The notes: generated by a model from the sequence alone, not told the origin. Positions 22,240 through 33,285 are shown, numbered from the stretch's first letter. The stretch: DNA of 64,000 bases from Hermatobates lingyangjiaoensis (GCA_026182355.1 JAPFBL010000239.1:853001-917000), one strand, 5' to 3'. Translations and numbers: made by a program.

Positions 22240-22640
22240 CTCTGATGAAGACCAACGACCAACGAATATAACCGCGCACTGTAGTGCACGTCGTATCTAG
22301 CAGTTCCAGACCAGGGGCCTTCTACTGCTTGATTACTGTGCTACTATAACTTGGGATGTCAGTAATTCATGTGAGATATTAAGTTCGTCTGTACAGCAAT
22401 GATGTCGTATTCGCGATCATGTGGTCTTGTTAGTACGATGAAGACGTTGACTGGTCGAAAGATTTTAGTCCCTTTTCCAATTTTTATATAATTCATTGAT
22501 CTCTCATTCACTTATTTATTATAAAATATTTTATTTATTTTAAGAGTCCAGCGGGACTCTTCGCCTCCTGATGACGAAGATGGTAAAAATATAGAAGTTA
22601 GTTATTCCTTGGTCTATCTGTGTGTTGCCTTTTTTTTCAA
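22240..22640 (+). repeat. Decayed hairpin repeats
   Basis: Two degenerate members lie here. At about 22435-22470, ATGAAGACG...GGTCGAAAGATTTTAG resembles the CTGACGAAGACCG family. At 22568-22592, CUGAUGA-C-GAAGAUGGUA-AAAA is a mutated member of the CTGATGACGACG family, preceded by GGGACTCTTCGCCTC as in the other copies. Confidence 0.55.
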
Positions 22641-23237
22641 AATGATTTTCTTTATAAAATATTTTTATAAATATTACGATACAAAATTATGATGTTCATA
22701 GAAACAAAGCGATTTTTACAATAATTTATTTTTAAATGCGAATTGATTGTAGTAAATGTTTATAGTGATAGTTGCAAACTGAACAGGGTTGAAGAATAAG
22801 GGAAAAAACTGTCTATTCATTTCGTAAGTGAACTTAGATTGGAACTAAGATTAGCCAATATATTTGTGGACACAATACAAACAACCACTTCACTTTGAAA
22901 GGGCTTTTGTGAAAATACATTCAAATTTATACTTTTTATACTTGGGATACTGTTAGCAACGGTGTTTAATCGCTATAAATTTCAAAAACATGTTTTCGAT
23001 AGAAAAATAGCGTAACGTCTAAAAAACATTTTAATCTATAAAATTAATAAACAAAATCTATTTCATAACTAACAATACATCTTCAAACTTTTAGAAAACT
23101 CTTGTTGTAAATCTATTTTGAAAACGATTCTTCAAAACCCTTTCTTCGAATTAAGGCTTACGTCAGTCAGTGACGTTTGTTAAGCTGAGTTAAATGCCAA
23201 TACTCAGAATGTTGAGCTGAAGTTACGAAAGTATTAA
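22641..23237. other. AT-rich DNA, nothing recognised
   Basis: Homopolymer-rich AT sequence without assignable features. Confidence 0.5.
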
Positions 23238-23413
23238 GGGGCCAGATTAGCTCAGTGGTTAACGTACTCGCCTCTGGGCTGATAGGTCCGGGGTTCGATA
23301 CCCACCTGGACCTCGATTTATTCAAGAGGAAGATGAATAAATCTGAGGACATCATCCCTCGGAGAGGATGATAAGCCGTCGGTCCTGAGCCTGCTCGATA
23401 TCAGGTACTCGTT
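23238..23413 (+). mobile_element. tRNA-derived SINE, 3'-truncated
   Basis: Starts GGCCAGATTAGCTCAGTGG. It has a good B box (GGGGTTCGATACCC) and the body up to ATATCAGGTACTCGTTA, then stops before any tail. An open frame on the opposite strand is a shadow of the SINE. Confidence 0.8.
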
Positions 23414-23594
23414 ACCGGTGAAACGGGTAAACAGTACTTTAACTTGACCTTGAAACTATTTGTATTTAAAATTGAAAAGTTGTAAATTAAAACAGTTTAC
23501 CGCCAATCAAAACAAATTATTTGAATAAAAACAAATATAATAAACTTTCAATCACTTTAAAAGAAAAATAGTTTTGTAAAATTTAAAATACATT

Positions 23595-23812
23595 TATTTT
23601 TAATTTACAAATATTACAGTTGAAAAATCCGTTTAAAGAAAGTATTACAAAAGTAAAACATAAAAGCAATTACGTACGTTAAAAACTCATGTTGTTATAA
23701 AATTTCATATTTCTTGTTAGCTTTTTATGTTTACCCCCTTAAAATGGCGTCCACTGGCACGTGCCGTCCCCCCCCCCCCCTCGCCACCCGCCCCTTGTTA
23801 CGGCACTGCCAA
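23595..23812 (-). repeat. MITE-like repeat (CAGTGGCATAGC family)
   Basis: The minus strand reads from GCCGTAACAAGGGGCGG through a G run (C run at 23769-23781) and GGCACGTGCC to the AT-rich part containing AAACGGATTTTTCAACTG. It aligns with the right half of 17398-17880. Confidence 0.6.
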
Positions 23813-24042
23813 TAAGTGTGAGCCTTGGGTAAGGCGGCCTTCAAGTGAAGAGCCTTATAACAAGTCACTTTGAGTCATATTCAGAATAATTCAGCAGGAC
23901 CAGTGCCTCTCTCGTACAGCGTAATGCCTATTGATTCTCGACTTCTGCCAAATACCCCTCTCGACCTCTTTTAACCCCATCTTTCCTCTCCTCACACACA
24001 ACGTAATCCTACTTATATTTAATAGCATTAAACAAAAAAATA

Positions 24043-24165
24043 CAAGTTAGGCAAAACTTAAGACTCTCAATATGGAATCAATATCTATTGTGTGATATCA
24101 CAATGGGTCAATATTCGGACTACACGTGTTCTCTTGTGACACTACCAATGCAACCTAACCTAACC
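24043..24165 (+). mobile_element. SINE type-B tail fragment
   Basis: AGGCAAAACTTAAGACTCTC, then GATATCACAATGGGTC and TGTGACACTACCAATG match the tail of the type-B SINEs read in the opposite orientation at 10316 and 19052. Head and body are missing (5' truncation). Confidence 0.6.
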
Positions 24166-24484
24166 CCTTTCAAGAAGGTATCAATCTGTCAAGAGGACAT
24201 CTCTACTCGTCTTTATCTCAGCTATGTTTAAAAGGCAAGAAAAGGTCAAAGGTGTATAGGCTAAGTTGATGCGCAATTTGTAAATTTAAATGACAATGTC
24301 ACACACATTTACTCACTAGTTGATAATAACACTGTTATTACATCTGCCCTTTGCTTTCGATGATTAGTACATTTAACCATATCTAATGCATTAGTCATAT
24401 CTGTTTTGATATTAATACGTGTACCCAGCATTCCAGCCATACCACGGATAATAGCAGAACAGATTGATGCTTTTTTAGCGTGAA
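24166..24484. other. No gene recognised
   Basis: Mixed sequence; the frame at 24309-24500 (minus) has no recognisable domain. Confidence 0.4.
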
Positions 24485-24600
24485 AGCTCTTTCGCCGCAT
24501 CTCGGCGGTACCAAGCCTTATCCTAGGATAGAACCAATGTCAGCCCCCGAGATACACCCGAGGTGAACCGCGCGGAGACGAGCTTCCACCACCCTCATTA
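24485..24600. repeat. Dispersed repeat shared with 6835-6945
   Basis: AGCTCTTTCGCCGCATCTCG through ACACCCGAGGTGAACCGCGC matches the earlier copy. The flanking sequence differs, so this is a dispersed family. Confidence 0.55.
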
Positions 24601-24644
24601 GTCATATGTAGATAGCAATAGATTTGATATGTAAACCCCATGAT

Positions 24645-24790
24645 ATGCTTCTTAGGTTAGTTGCGATTGAAAATGGACAACCTCCGAAAGCGCTCCAACG
24701 ACTCGAAGATCATCGTACGAGATATGACGGTTTGCCATATTAATAATATAAATCATACTAACCTCAGTGGTAGTAATAATATCCATGTAA
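24645..24790 (+). repeat. Single arm of the 7807-8320 palindrome family
   Basis: GGTTAGTTGCGATTGAAAAT and the block to GACGGTTTGCCATATTAATA match the right arm of the palindrome at 8220-8320. The motif at 24667-24690 is UUGAAAA-U-GGAC-aac-CUCC-GAAAG. It continues into CTAACCTCAGTGGTAGTAAT, the probable outer end. Only one arm is present. Confidence 0.7.
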
Positions 24791-26104
24791 GAAACTTTAA
24801 AATTGACTGTTTGGTATTTGAAAAAAAAAATCAATAAACATTACTCTGACGATGTCTGTTAAATAACAGATATCAACCTTTTGTTTATTTCCTTTATGGG
24901 CGTCTCATCCCATAATTTACTTCACATCGCATCTTTGGCAGGGTTAGACTCCTGAGGGCAGCGGTTCTAAATAGGATTAGTGAGTAATTCAATCTAATCT
25001 GCTATGTTGGATCCCGAGTTCTTTTATCTTTTTAAAGGTAGACATTGTTCAAAAACCTGTCAAAATAATATGAAACGTAAGAGGTATGAAGGACGTATTT
25101 ATAGAGTTTTCCAATCTATTAAACTGATGTTGCAATTGATAACATAATTGTTGTATTTGTAATCAAATAGAATACAAACGCTATCAAAAAAGAAACGACG
25201 TAATCAAATACAACACTAACTTAATAGAAGGAAAAACCCAATATATGTAATTCAATTTGTATCAATTCCAGTAATAACAACTGTATTTAAATTTACATCG
25301 TATGACGAGTAATGGTACGAGTAAAACAAAAACAAACTTCAGGCTATTACAGGCTAACAAATATTCTATGGCAAGTAGTTTATTTTATTAGACCAAAAAG
25401 GCGGATGCTCAAATTAGAGAAAGATAACAAAAAGATAACAAAGTTAATCTTCATGGTTGCATCAAATAAAAAGAATGATTGAAGCTTTGATTTATATCTG
25501 ATATTTTATACATTAATTTTGATTATTTTTTAAATAATATAACAGTAACTTAACCGTAAAGGATTAAAAGTAAATTGTATTTTTCTAAATTTCTGAATGA
25601 ATCAAAAAAGGTTTCGCTTATTTAAAAAAAAAACGAAAAAAAATTGAAATAACAGAAGAAGAATGGGGGATTTAATTCTTTCCAGTGAAAATGATAAAAC
25701 TTGCTTAGCATGCGAATTGGGTGAAATAGGACAGATCTCCTCTGGCTGGCCAATCAACTTTCACGGTGAGATTCAATTTTAGATTTACATTGGAAAAGCT
25801 AAGAAAACCCATTGACAAGCCAAATATTCAATTTCAATTTTGATTCTTGACTAAATTCAATTTCATATCAAATTTTAGATTTTTTTGAAGAACTAAAGAA
25901 CAATGTAGTATAATTTAAATTCTGATTTTCCATGTTGACAAGGGTTACATGTATGGCATTCATTGACTGAAAGCGTGCTAATTATTTCTTGTATTTGAAC
26001 AACGTGTTTATAAAGTTGAAAGTATTCATCTATAATTAATGAAGAAACTGTTTAACTAATGCCTATCCTATTACTGTGTAGCAATAAAAAATAGCGCAAT
26101 GTGT
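24791..26104. other. AT-rich DNA, nothing recognised
   Basis: No coding frame, RNA gene or repeat boundary that I can defend. Confidence 0.55.
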
Positions 26105-26172
26105 GTATGACTGAGTGGTCTAATGGTCAGCATGCTTGCCCCTAGTGCCAGTGACCCCGTGTTCGTAGCTGA
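26105..26172 (+). repeat. tRNA-like sequence
   Basis: GACTGAGTGGTCTAATGGTCAGCATGC resembles the D-arm/A-box side of a tRNA and GTGTTCGTAGC a decayed B box, but the acceptor ends do not pair. Probably a SINE head of another family or a tRNA pseudogene. Confidence 0.4.
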
Positions 26173-26240
26173 CTCAGACTTAAGATATATACATATAAGA
26201 GATGGAAAAATATTTACGCAGGACTCATTTGATAGTAAGA

Positions 26241-26473
26241 GGCCAGGTTAGCTCAGTCTATAATATACTCGCCTCTGGGCTGGTAGTCCGGGGTTCGATC
26301 CCCACCTGGCCCTCAATTTATTCACGCGAGAGGTGAATAAATCTGAGCACATCGTCCCTCAGGGAGGACGTCAAGCCATCGGTCCCTAACCTGTACGATG
26401 TCAGGTACTCTAGATTCACCGATAAAACAAAAATCCGGTAAACGGCTGATGTTACTCTAGGGAATCGTTTTAA
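26241..26473 (+). mobile_element. tRNA-derived SINE, tail type A, internally deleted
   Basis: The head is the best preserved in the window: GGCCAGG...CCTGGCC closes a 7-bp acceptor-like stem and GGGGTTCGATCCCC an exact T-arm. After CAGGTACTC about 80 bp present in other copies are missing, and the tail resumes at TAGATTCACCGATAAAAC. It runs into a (TA)n tract at 26488-26528. Confidence 0.85.
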
Positions 26474-26490
26474 TGATTATAAATATATAT

Positions 26491-26532
<42 letters not shown>

Positions 26533-26675
26533 ATAGTATCATCTATGAATATATCAATGAATTCACTTATATTTACTAATAAACTACCTTTATTCATATT
26601 TATTTCAAAGATCAATTAATATTTCAGAGCACTACAGTATGACTAGTAGTTTGAAGTTTAATACAAATATTACTT

Positions 26676-27107
26676 ATACTGGGGTAAATGGATAATACAA
26701 AGTCTCCACACAAAAGAAGCTTTTTAATTCAATCTAGGCGTTTCAAACACGAAGTTGAACACACAGATGAACATGAAGATTATCACAAAGTAGAGCATGA
26801 AGATGAACATGAAAACGAACACGAAGATGAGCATGAAGATTAACATGAAAATGAACACGAAGATGAACATGAAGATGAACAGAAAGATAAGCATGAAGAT
26901 GACCACAAAGATGAGAATGAAGATGAACATGAAAACGAACAAGAAGATGAACAGAAAGATGAACACAAAGGTGAACACCAAGATAAACACAAAGTTTCAT
27001 TATTAAAACGCCTAGTTTGAATTATATAAGTTATTTTGTGTCGAGACTTTGATTTATCCATTTACCCCAGTATGAGTAAAAACTACACAATTACGGATCG
27101 CACAACT
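26676..27107. repeat. Inverted-repeat element with 6/12-bp minisatellite core
   Basis: Outer arms TACTGGGGTAAATGGATAAT and ATTTATCCATTTACCCCAGT-type sequence, then AAGTCTCCACAC/GAGACTTTG and CTAGGCGTTT/AAACGCCTAG. The centre (about 26757-26992) is a degenerate array of GAACA(T/C) and GAA(G/A)AT hexamers, mostly as 12-bp pairs. It belongs to the GAAGAACAC palindrome family by its ends and its TTTCAAACACGAAG motif. Long Met/Lys/Asn-rich, Phe/Ile/Val-rich and Ser/Cys-rich frames on both strands are products of the array. Confidence 0.8.
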
Positions 27108-27342
27108 AATGAGTTAAATACTACATGATTATTACGGCATACAGTAAAGGGAGGGTAGGGAAAAATGACTTGAAGTATGAGGTTGACGAAGCAGTATTAA
27201 TGGGTCGGTAGGTTTTGGTCTTCGTTGGTAGTATTAATTATGATAATTCCACTGTAACTGTAATGAACTTGAAATGTAAATCTTCATTCCAGTCACACAG
27301 TATTCCTCCATTCCTGCTCTGGGCCTAAAGTTGGCCTATTTA
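27108..27342. other. No gene recognised
   Basis: Short unassigned sequence between two elements. Confidence 0.4.
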
Positions 27343-27350
27343 TTCTAGAC

Positions 27351-27659
27351 CAGGTATCGGCAACCTATTGTGAAATGAGGGCCGCATCATATAATTTCCC
27401 AGTGACCGCGGCCAACATGGTAATTTCTATGGTATTTCGATATATACAGCTTATATGTAATAATGTATTTTTATAAATATATAGAAATACATACTGTGCG
27501 CTGTATTAACGTTTCAATAATTATTTCACTTTTTATTATTCCTATAATGAAGATTATTATTCATATCTCATTATTTACTTGTGATAAACAATGATCACAA
27601 ACAATCTTCAAAAAATTAGAGCGTCATATATGAAAAAATTAAAACATTTGTTGCTATGG

Positions 27660-27696
<37 letters not shown>

Positions 27697-27898
27697 ACTC
27701 TCTCTCTCTCTTTCTTTCTCTTTGATGTTGTAATTTCCTTCCAAAAGGAAATTACAACCTCACGGTGAGCTTTTTTTAATAACCAAAAAGCAAAGGAACT
27801 TTTAATATTAAGATAGAATTCCAGATAATCTCCGAGGGCCGCACAAATACACGTGCTGGGCCGCATGTGGCCCGCGGGCCGCAGGTTGCCCCTGCCTG
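27351..27898. mobile_element. Non-autonomous hAT element with 8-bp target duplication
   Basis: Starts CAGGTATCGGCAACCTATTG and ends GGTTGCCCCTGCCTG, imperfect terminal inverted repeats of hAT type. A perfect 8-bp duplication TTCTAGAC flanks it at 27343-27350 and 27899-27906, the size expected for hAT. The subterminal parts carry GAGGGCCGC and GGGCCGCATGTGGCCCGC. The 548-bp body contains a (CT)n run (27661-27712) and a hairpin GTAATTTCC/GGAAATTAC. No transposase. Confidence 0.9.
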
Positions 27899-27906
27899 TT
27901 CTAGAC

Positions 27907-28249
27907 TATTCGGATCAGTCTCGTTCGTTATAATTCCCTCTAGATTAGTGTCAATATCCATAGATCATAGTCAAATGAATAACACCCTTATTTATGAGGT
28001 TCATTCATAACGCTTTTTTTTTATTTATTATTATATTACAACTACCCTTAGAAAGGTAGCAAGTAATAGTGATACATAATACATAACAAAATGAAATAAA
28101 AGAGTGGAGAAACCACCCATTGTGGTACTCCATATAAATTATTCTGATCATTTCAAATTAGCTAGCATTGCTGAGTAGACAGTTCCACAAACATATTATA
28201 AATAAATGTAAGAAAAAAATTTTTTAATATAAAATTTGAACAATATAAG
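27907..28249. other. No gene recognised
   Basis: AT-rich sequence; contains AAAATTTTTTAATATAAAA-type runs only. Confidence 0.45.
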
Positions 28250-28450
28250 TCAGAGGTTCTAACTTTTTGTTCTTCCATGAACCTTAAAGAGAGATAGCTA
28301 ATGTGGTATATACAGATGCATTTGCTTAAAACTATACAATAATGATATTTTCTACATTAGAAAATATAATTTCTAATGATATTTTGGAATACTATGTATC
28401 ATCTCCAAATTTTTAAAAAAGTACCCGTCAAAGATGAGAACGTTTGCTCG
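28250..28450 (+). mobile_element. Helitron 3' end fragment
   Basis: GTCAGAGGTTCTAAC, TTCCATGAACCTTAAAGAG and ATACAGATGCATTTGCTTAA match the helicase end and 3' region of the full copies. The terminus is decayed: CGTCAAAGATG hairpin remnant, then GTTTGCTCG before T (CTCG in place of CTAG). The 5' part is absent. Confidence 0.7.
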
Positions 28451-29362
28451 TTAGAATTTTTTTTATTTTATTTACAAATTTGCAATCAAATTAAAAAAGT
28501 AATTGTGTCAATGCCGCAAATTAAATTAAATAATCAGAATTGCAAGGTTATGTTATAATTGTTCTAAGATGAAAAAAAGAATAGTTGTAACGTAAACAAA
28601 CTTACAATGATATAATTTACAGAAATAAATTTATTTCGTTACTGGAAATTTATTTCAAAAGTAATACGTAAAATTCAAATGAAAATGTTTCTTAATTCGT
28701 TTTTGATAGTAACATATTTAAATATTAGTATGGAACCAAACTCAACAGCAAAATTATATGATAAATTTAAATGATAAGATGTAGTTTACAATACCATGTA
28801 AAATTTCTTTTCAAAAACCATACAATGAAAAGATTAATTTGAAGAGAATTTAAAGAATAAGACAGCACTCACTTGAGAAACGCAGCTTGGAAGCGACTAG
28901 TAAATTACGCAGTAATTAAAATCATACCTGCATCAAAACAAATGAAATACAAATAGTTCCTTCCGTTGCCGCATTGAAACAAATGACGATCAAAGTATAA
29001 CTTCCGATTTTAGTCAAAACAATGTCCAAATAATTTTAAATAAAATTGATATTTTCAAACCATTATAATACGAGGCAATTAAAGCTCTTTTACAACAAAT
29101 GTAACTAATTTAAAATAGTTAGTAATTAGTTGCAGTAAAATATTATTCCTCATTGCATAAATATTTTTAAAAAACTAATTATATTCAAACAATTTAAATT
29201 AATAATTACTACTAGCTAAATCCGTGTATATAAAGTTCCCGAGTTTATTTATTTGTTTGTTCACCCATTTTTCGTGAATACAGAGACCAGAAATTATAAT
29301 ATATATTATTTATTACCTGAACAATGTTAAATAAAAAAGTTATTATTTAATTCCATAAATTA
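28451..29362. other. AT-rich DNA, nothing recognised
   Basis: No supported gene or repeat. Confidence 0.55.
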
Positions 29363-29666
29363 GAGCCAGGGTAGCCTGTGGCTCTTGTGCTCGCTAATGA
29401 CAGTAGTGAAAATATAAATAAATGTAAAAAAAATTTATAATTTAATATTTCCGTAATATAAACACTGGTAATAAAATAAGGTATGGAACCAGAGTAGCCC
29501 AGTGGCTTGCATGCTCGCCGATGACAGTAGTATTATAAATAAATGTAACAAAAAATTTTTTTTGAATTTAAAATTTGAATAATTTAAAAAATGGTAATAA
29601 AGTAAAGGCATGCAGCCAATGTAGTCAAGTAGCTTGCGTGCTCACCGATGACAGTAGTACAAGTAT
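29363..29666 (+). repeat. Three tandem ~122-bp units with tRNA-like heads
   Basis: Units begin near 29363, 29485 and 29612. Each has (A/G)CCAGNGTAGCC(C/T)AGTGGCTTG followed by GCTCNCCGATGACAGTAGT and an AT-rich spacer with ATAAATAAATGTAA. Another unit is at 55-190 (minus). The third unit ends two bases before a Helitron 5' end. A tandem SINE or a satellite built from a tRNA-like head are both possible. Confidence 0.7.
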
Positions 29667-29667
29667 A

Positions 29668-31052
29668 TCTATATAAATATAATAAGGGTTTTCAAGTTTT
29701 TCCTTTTCAAGGATTTTCAAGCACTGATTCCTTTCAAGTTTCCTTATGTTTCATACATTAGAGAAATCAAATCTACCCTTAAAATAATTTCTGTCTGTCA
29801 ATATGTCGGTTTGTCCGCAAAATTTTGACACCAGTAAACTCACCCACCATATGTTATATCAAGATGAAACTTTGACAGTAGATTTGTGTATGTTCAGCTT
29901 AAATTATAGGCTCTGAATAGATTGGAAATTACTATTATTATTATTAAAGTTATAGAACTTTAAAGAACACAATTTTGTGACAAGTAAACTCAGCCAACAT
30001 AAGTCATAGCAAGCTGAAACTTTGATTTTAGATTTGAGTAGGTCCAACTTAAAATTTAAGCTTTAAATGGATTGACAGTTCAACGACGAAGTAAAGTTAT
30101 GAAATTTTAAACCGTGTTTGGCTAACTACACAGACTTGTTTATTTTGAAAATATACAGGTGGGGCAAGTAGGTATATTTAGTTGATTTTAACTTCATTTG
30201 CATGTATGAATGTATTGCGTATTTGATCTTATTGACAAAGTGTTTCCCAGAGTTCAAGATGTACTATCTATTCATGATTAATGGTTTTGTGAACGATGAT
30301 AAATGGCTTTATGATTTCTCCACCCTTACTAATGAACAAGCAGGAAAATTCAACAAACAAATTCTTAAGCTATATCAAGAACTTAAAAGTCAGTAAACAA
30401 AGTAATTAGTGATGAGGAAGCAGTTCATTATCCAACTGAATTTCTTGACTCTGTGACTGCTCCTGGACTGCCTGTTCATGACTTAAAACTTAAAGTAGGA
30501 GTACCAATCATGCTGCAATTGAGTAGCGAAAACAAATTTCATGTTACGAAATTTGAGTGATTAAGGAATGTGCAACGGGACACGACTCTGAGTTCGTGCT
30601 GTGCACAGATACGCTATAGTGGCGAACATTATAACTGGGTGTGAGACTGGGGGGTCTTTGTGTATACCACTCATACCATTGATTTCGAGCCACTATCCGT
30701 TTTTTGTTCAAACGATTGCAAAGTGCCGTCAGATTCTGTTTCACAATGACGTTAACTAAGTCGCAAGGGGAAACTCTATCTACCGTAGGAATTGAAGTGA
30801 GTGAGACCAATATTTTCTCACATGGTCGGTCCACTGTGTTTGCTTGCTCAAGAGTCAGAAGTTTCAACTATTTGTGCCTCCATGAACCTGAAGGACAGAC
30901 AACTAATGTTATATATACAGAGGCATTTGCTTAACACTGTATTAATAATGCTATTTTCTACTATTCTATAATTTCTAATGAAATTTTGGAATACCATGTA
31001 TCATCTCGGATTTTTTGAAAAAGTACCCGTAAAAGACGGGAATATTTGCTAG
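29668..31052 (+). mobile_element. Helitron, longest copy in the window
   Basis: Starts TCTATATAAATATAAT (mutated relative of the TCTTTATAAATA end) and finishes with hairpin CCCGT-AAAAG-ACGGG and GCTAG followed by T. It contains the short CGGTTTGT region, two related ~110-bp segments (AGTAAACTCACCCACCATA and AGTAAACTCAGCCAACATA), and two blocks of the C-terminal helicase. Rep and the N-terminal helicase are missing. Inferred to be mobilised in trans while active. Confidence 0.85.
30385..30933 (+). pseudogene. Helitron helicase C-terminal blocks
   Basis: The first block (about 30390-30525) reads VISDEEAVHYPTEFLDS then PGLPVHDLKLKVGVPIML, the Helitron helicase segment before the final motifs. 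A non-helicase spacer follows (30575-30700). The second block (30704-30933) reads FCFTMTLTKSQGETLSTVGI, FSHG, SRVRSFNYL and TTNVIYTEAF, then a stop. The MTLTKSQ and SRVRSF motifs are the helicase C-terminal signatures. The frame is interrupted between blocks; the same spacer in all copies shows that the family amplified in this defective form. Confidence 0.8.
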
Positions 31053-32050
31053 TATATTAATGAATCTGTAAAAATATTTTATTATTGTTGTTATTTCTTA
31101 TTGTTTCTTCTGTTATTTTATAACAGTTAGTGAGAATTGTGAGATCATTGCTCGTAGAGTATTAAATAATGAACTTTCGATACCAAGACCACAATAAAGA
31201 TCTATATTCAATAATTTTTCAAATAATTTTTGAAAAGGAAAAATCAAGACTCTATGTATAATCAAGCTGACAGTGTAGCTGGTTTTATTAATGGGTGATA
31301 ATAACAGACGATTCATGCCCTCACTACTGAAAACTAAAAAACACGAAAGGTGGAAGGCTGCCAGAGTAGCTATTACAAACAAACAAAATCCTTGATAAAT
31401 AACGTCCCACCTATTTAATAACATAATATTTATAACTCAAATAAATATTGATATTGAAAATAATAAAAGATTTAATATTACAATGAAAACAGCCGAGTGG
31501 AAACATTTAAAAACGCGAAGTTGAGATTAAGTTGTTCCAGCTTGTGAAAAGTCCATTTGTCGTTCACTTGAAAACATCAACAGGGGGCTGCGGGATTTCT
31601 TTGCCTTCCAAGAAGATTACACGTCAAAACAAATCGCAAAACTCATCCTTTTCCTTTTTTATCAACTTTTGAAAGTTTTCACTTCGCAAAATATATTTTA
31701 ATTTTAAATTAACCCCACGTTGACAGTTTTTTTTTCCATTAACAGAAAAGTAAGGACAATATTATTAATTCTAGTAAACCTATACTGAAGGGCTGATATA
31801 TTAAAATAAAATATGGTACATTATTATACCAGGTTTATTGTAAGAAAAAACAAGACTACTTGCATTTGTTCATTCTTACATTTTTACATACCACTTATAT
31901 AGTATGTAATCTTCAGACTACATGTACTTCCATAACTTCCTCTACCAATTGGATTGCACTCAAAGTGATACCGTTTCCGCTTGTTTCCTATAATACGCTA
32001 CACTATTATATATATAACCAATTAAATGAAACGATTCCACGAACTAAATA
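31053..32050. other. AT-rich DNA, no supported gene
   Basis: The frames 31113-31424 (minus, 103 codons) and 31860-32051 have no recognisable domain. The first has hydrophobic stretches but AT-driven composition; I do not call it. Confidence 0.45.
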
Positions 32051-32057
32051 AACTACA

Positions 32058-32059
<2 letters not shown>

Positions 32060-32106
<47 letters not shown>
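32060..32106. repeat. (TA)n microsatellite
   Basis: Pure TA run directly abutting the hairpin palindrome at 32110. Further TA runs lie at 32611-32633, 32792-32815, 33236-33278, 33499-33538, 33693-33714 and 34841-34873, each at the edge of a hairpin repeat. Confidence 0.95.
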
Positions 32107-32109
<3 letters not shown>

Positions 32110-32600
32110 AATTCAAAACGAAGGAACACACAGAAAGACACAGACATAACTAACATCGATATTTCGACCATCGTCGTCATCAGGAGGTGTGAAGAGCAAA
32201 GAGCGAAGAGTCCCGCAGGAAGACAGGGCGGTACTGAACCGCCCTGTCTTCCTGCGGGACTCTTCGCTCTTCGCTCTTCACACCTCCTGATGACGACGAT
32301 GGTCGAAATATCGATGTGAGTTATGTCTGTGTCTTTCTGTGTGTTTCCTTCGTTTTGAATTTATTTTATTTTAAAAAAGTCCGCTGGACCGTTTATTTTA
32401 ATTGTATATATATAACAATTAAAAGAAACAGTCCAGCGGACTTTTTTAAATAGAATAAATTCAAAACGAAGGAAAGACACGGTGAATCACCGTCCTTCCT
32501 TCCAGGGGGACTCTTCGCTCTTCATGCCTTCTGATGACGACGATGGTCGAAATATCGATGTGAGTTATGTCTGTGTCTTTCTGTGTATTTCCTTCGTTTT
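32107..32600. repeat. Nested palindromes, CTGATGACGACG hairpin family
   Basis: Arms AAATTCAAAACGAAGGAA... and their inverse recur three times. The first pair (32110-32365) carries minus motif 32182-32161 and plus motif 32287-32309: CUGAUGA-C-GAC-gaug-GUC-GAAAU. A second pair is centred on TATATATA at about 32407-32415, with AGTCCGCTGGACCGTTT facing AAACAGTCCAGCGGACTTT. A third plus motif is at 32531-32552. The first centre holds GACAGGGCGGT/ACCGCCCTGTC. Confidence 0.85.
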
Positions 32601-32605
32601 GAATT

Positions 32606-32635
<30 letters not shown>

Positions 32636-32636
<1 letters not shown>

Positions 32637-32786
32637 ATTAAACCATAATAAGAAAATGGGAAAACTGAGTTGGGTTTTTGACTCTGACGAATACCGCTTG
32701 TTACGGTTGAAAGATCTTTGTCTTGTTTTCCCATTTTCTTATTGTGGTTTGATCATTGATTGTTATTTCACTTGTTTATGTGAAAT

Positions 32787-32792
<6 letters not shown>
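32636..32792 (+). repeat. CTGACGAAGACCG family repeat
   Basis: Plus motif 32684-32712 (here CTGACGAATACCG...CGGTTGAAAG, one stem pair lost). Preceded by AACCATAATAAGAAAATGGG and followed by the inverse CCCATTTTCTTATTGTGGTT, so the arms still pair. TA runs at both edges. Confidence 0.75.
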
Positions 32793-32820
<28 letters not shown>

Positions 32821-32859
32821 ATTTCATAGTTATGAACTTTGAGTGTTATATTTAAGTGT

Positions 32860-33060
32860 TTTAAACAATGTTCAATAGGTTTTTAGATATTGTATATAGT
32901 TTACCCCCTGAAGATGGTCGATGACGACTGAAACGTTGGAAGAAATAAAATCATTGAAAACCAAACGTATGGTGAGTTAATCTACCTAGTTCCTTCTGAA
33001 TTTAAAAGACTATTAAGGGCTTTGGAAAGGTTATCCAAAAAATTAATTAAAAAACAATAG
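32860..33060 (+). pseudogene. PLE 5' end: hairpin motif plus N-terminal frame
   Basis: The motif CUGAAGA-U-GGUCG-auga-CGACU-GAAAC-GUUGG (32908-32935, five stem pairs) is followed 30 bp later by an open segment (32969-33060) reading TYGELIYLVPSEFKRLLRAL then a basic helix and a stop. The same protein segment is found on the minus strand at 33229-33100, and a related basic helix follows the motif downstream of the complete PLE (60165-60250). This suggests the 5' leader and first codons of a PLE. Assignment is by position and local similarity. Confidence 0.55.
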
Positions 33061-33099
33061 GCCATAAATTCAATCTGACATATATATATACATAGATGT

Positions 33100-33232
33100 A
33101 TGTGAAATTAAATTTTCTGCCTACTTTCATCTTGATCATTTTTTTGGATTTCTTTTCCAAATCTCGTATTAGTCCTTTAAATTCTCCATGAACGAGGTAT
33201 ATTAACTCACCATATGATTTTCTGTCCAATAT
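33100..33232 (-). pseudogene. PLE N-terminal fragment
   Basis: The minus strand reads KSYGELIYLVHGEFKGLIRD then LEKKSKKMIKMK, clearly homologous to 32969-33060 but divergent, so these are two PLE lineages or old copies in head-to-head order. It begins at a (TA)n tract (33236) and ends at TATATATACATA (33080). Confidence 0.55.
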
Positions 33233-33233
33233 G

Positions 33234-33279
<46 letters not shown>

Positions 33280-33285
33280 AATTGA

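Noticed and set aside
26241..26313. Apparent tRNA gene with good acceptor and T arms
   Set aside because: It is the head of a dispersed SINE with the usual body and tail after it; the anticodon arm does not fold convincingly.
26724..27061. Long overlapping frames on both strands (Phe/Ile-rich, His/Val-rich, Lys/Met-rich)
   Set aside because: They follow the hexamer minisatellite and exist in several phases at once; no start context or conserved domain.
29363..29666. CRISPR-like spaced repeats
   Set aside because: The units are whole ~122-bp tandem repeats with similar spacers, in a eukaryotic setting.
31113..31424. 103-codon minus-strand frame with hydrophobic stretches
   Set aside because: No recognisable domain or constraint in AT-rich DNA; length within chance expectation for a 64-kb window.
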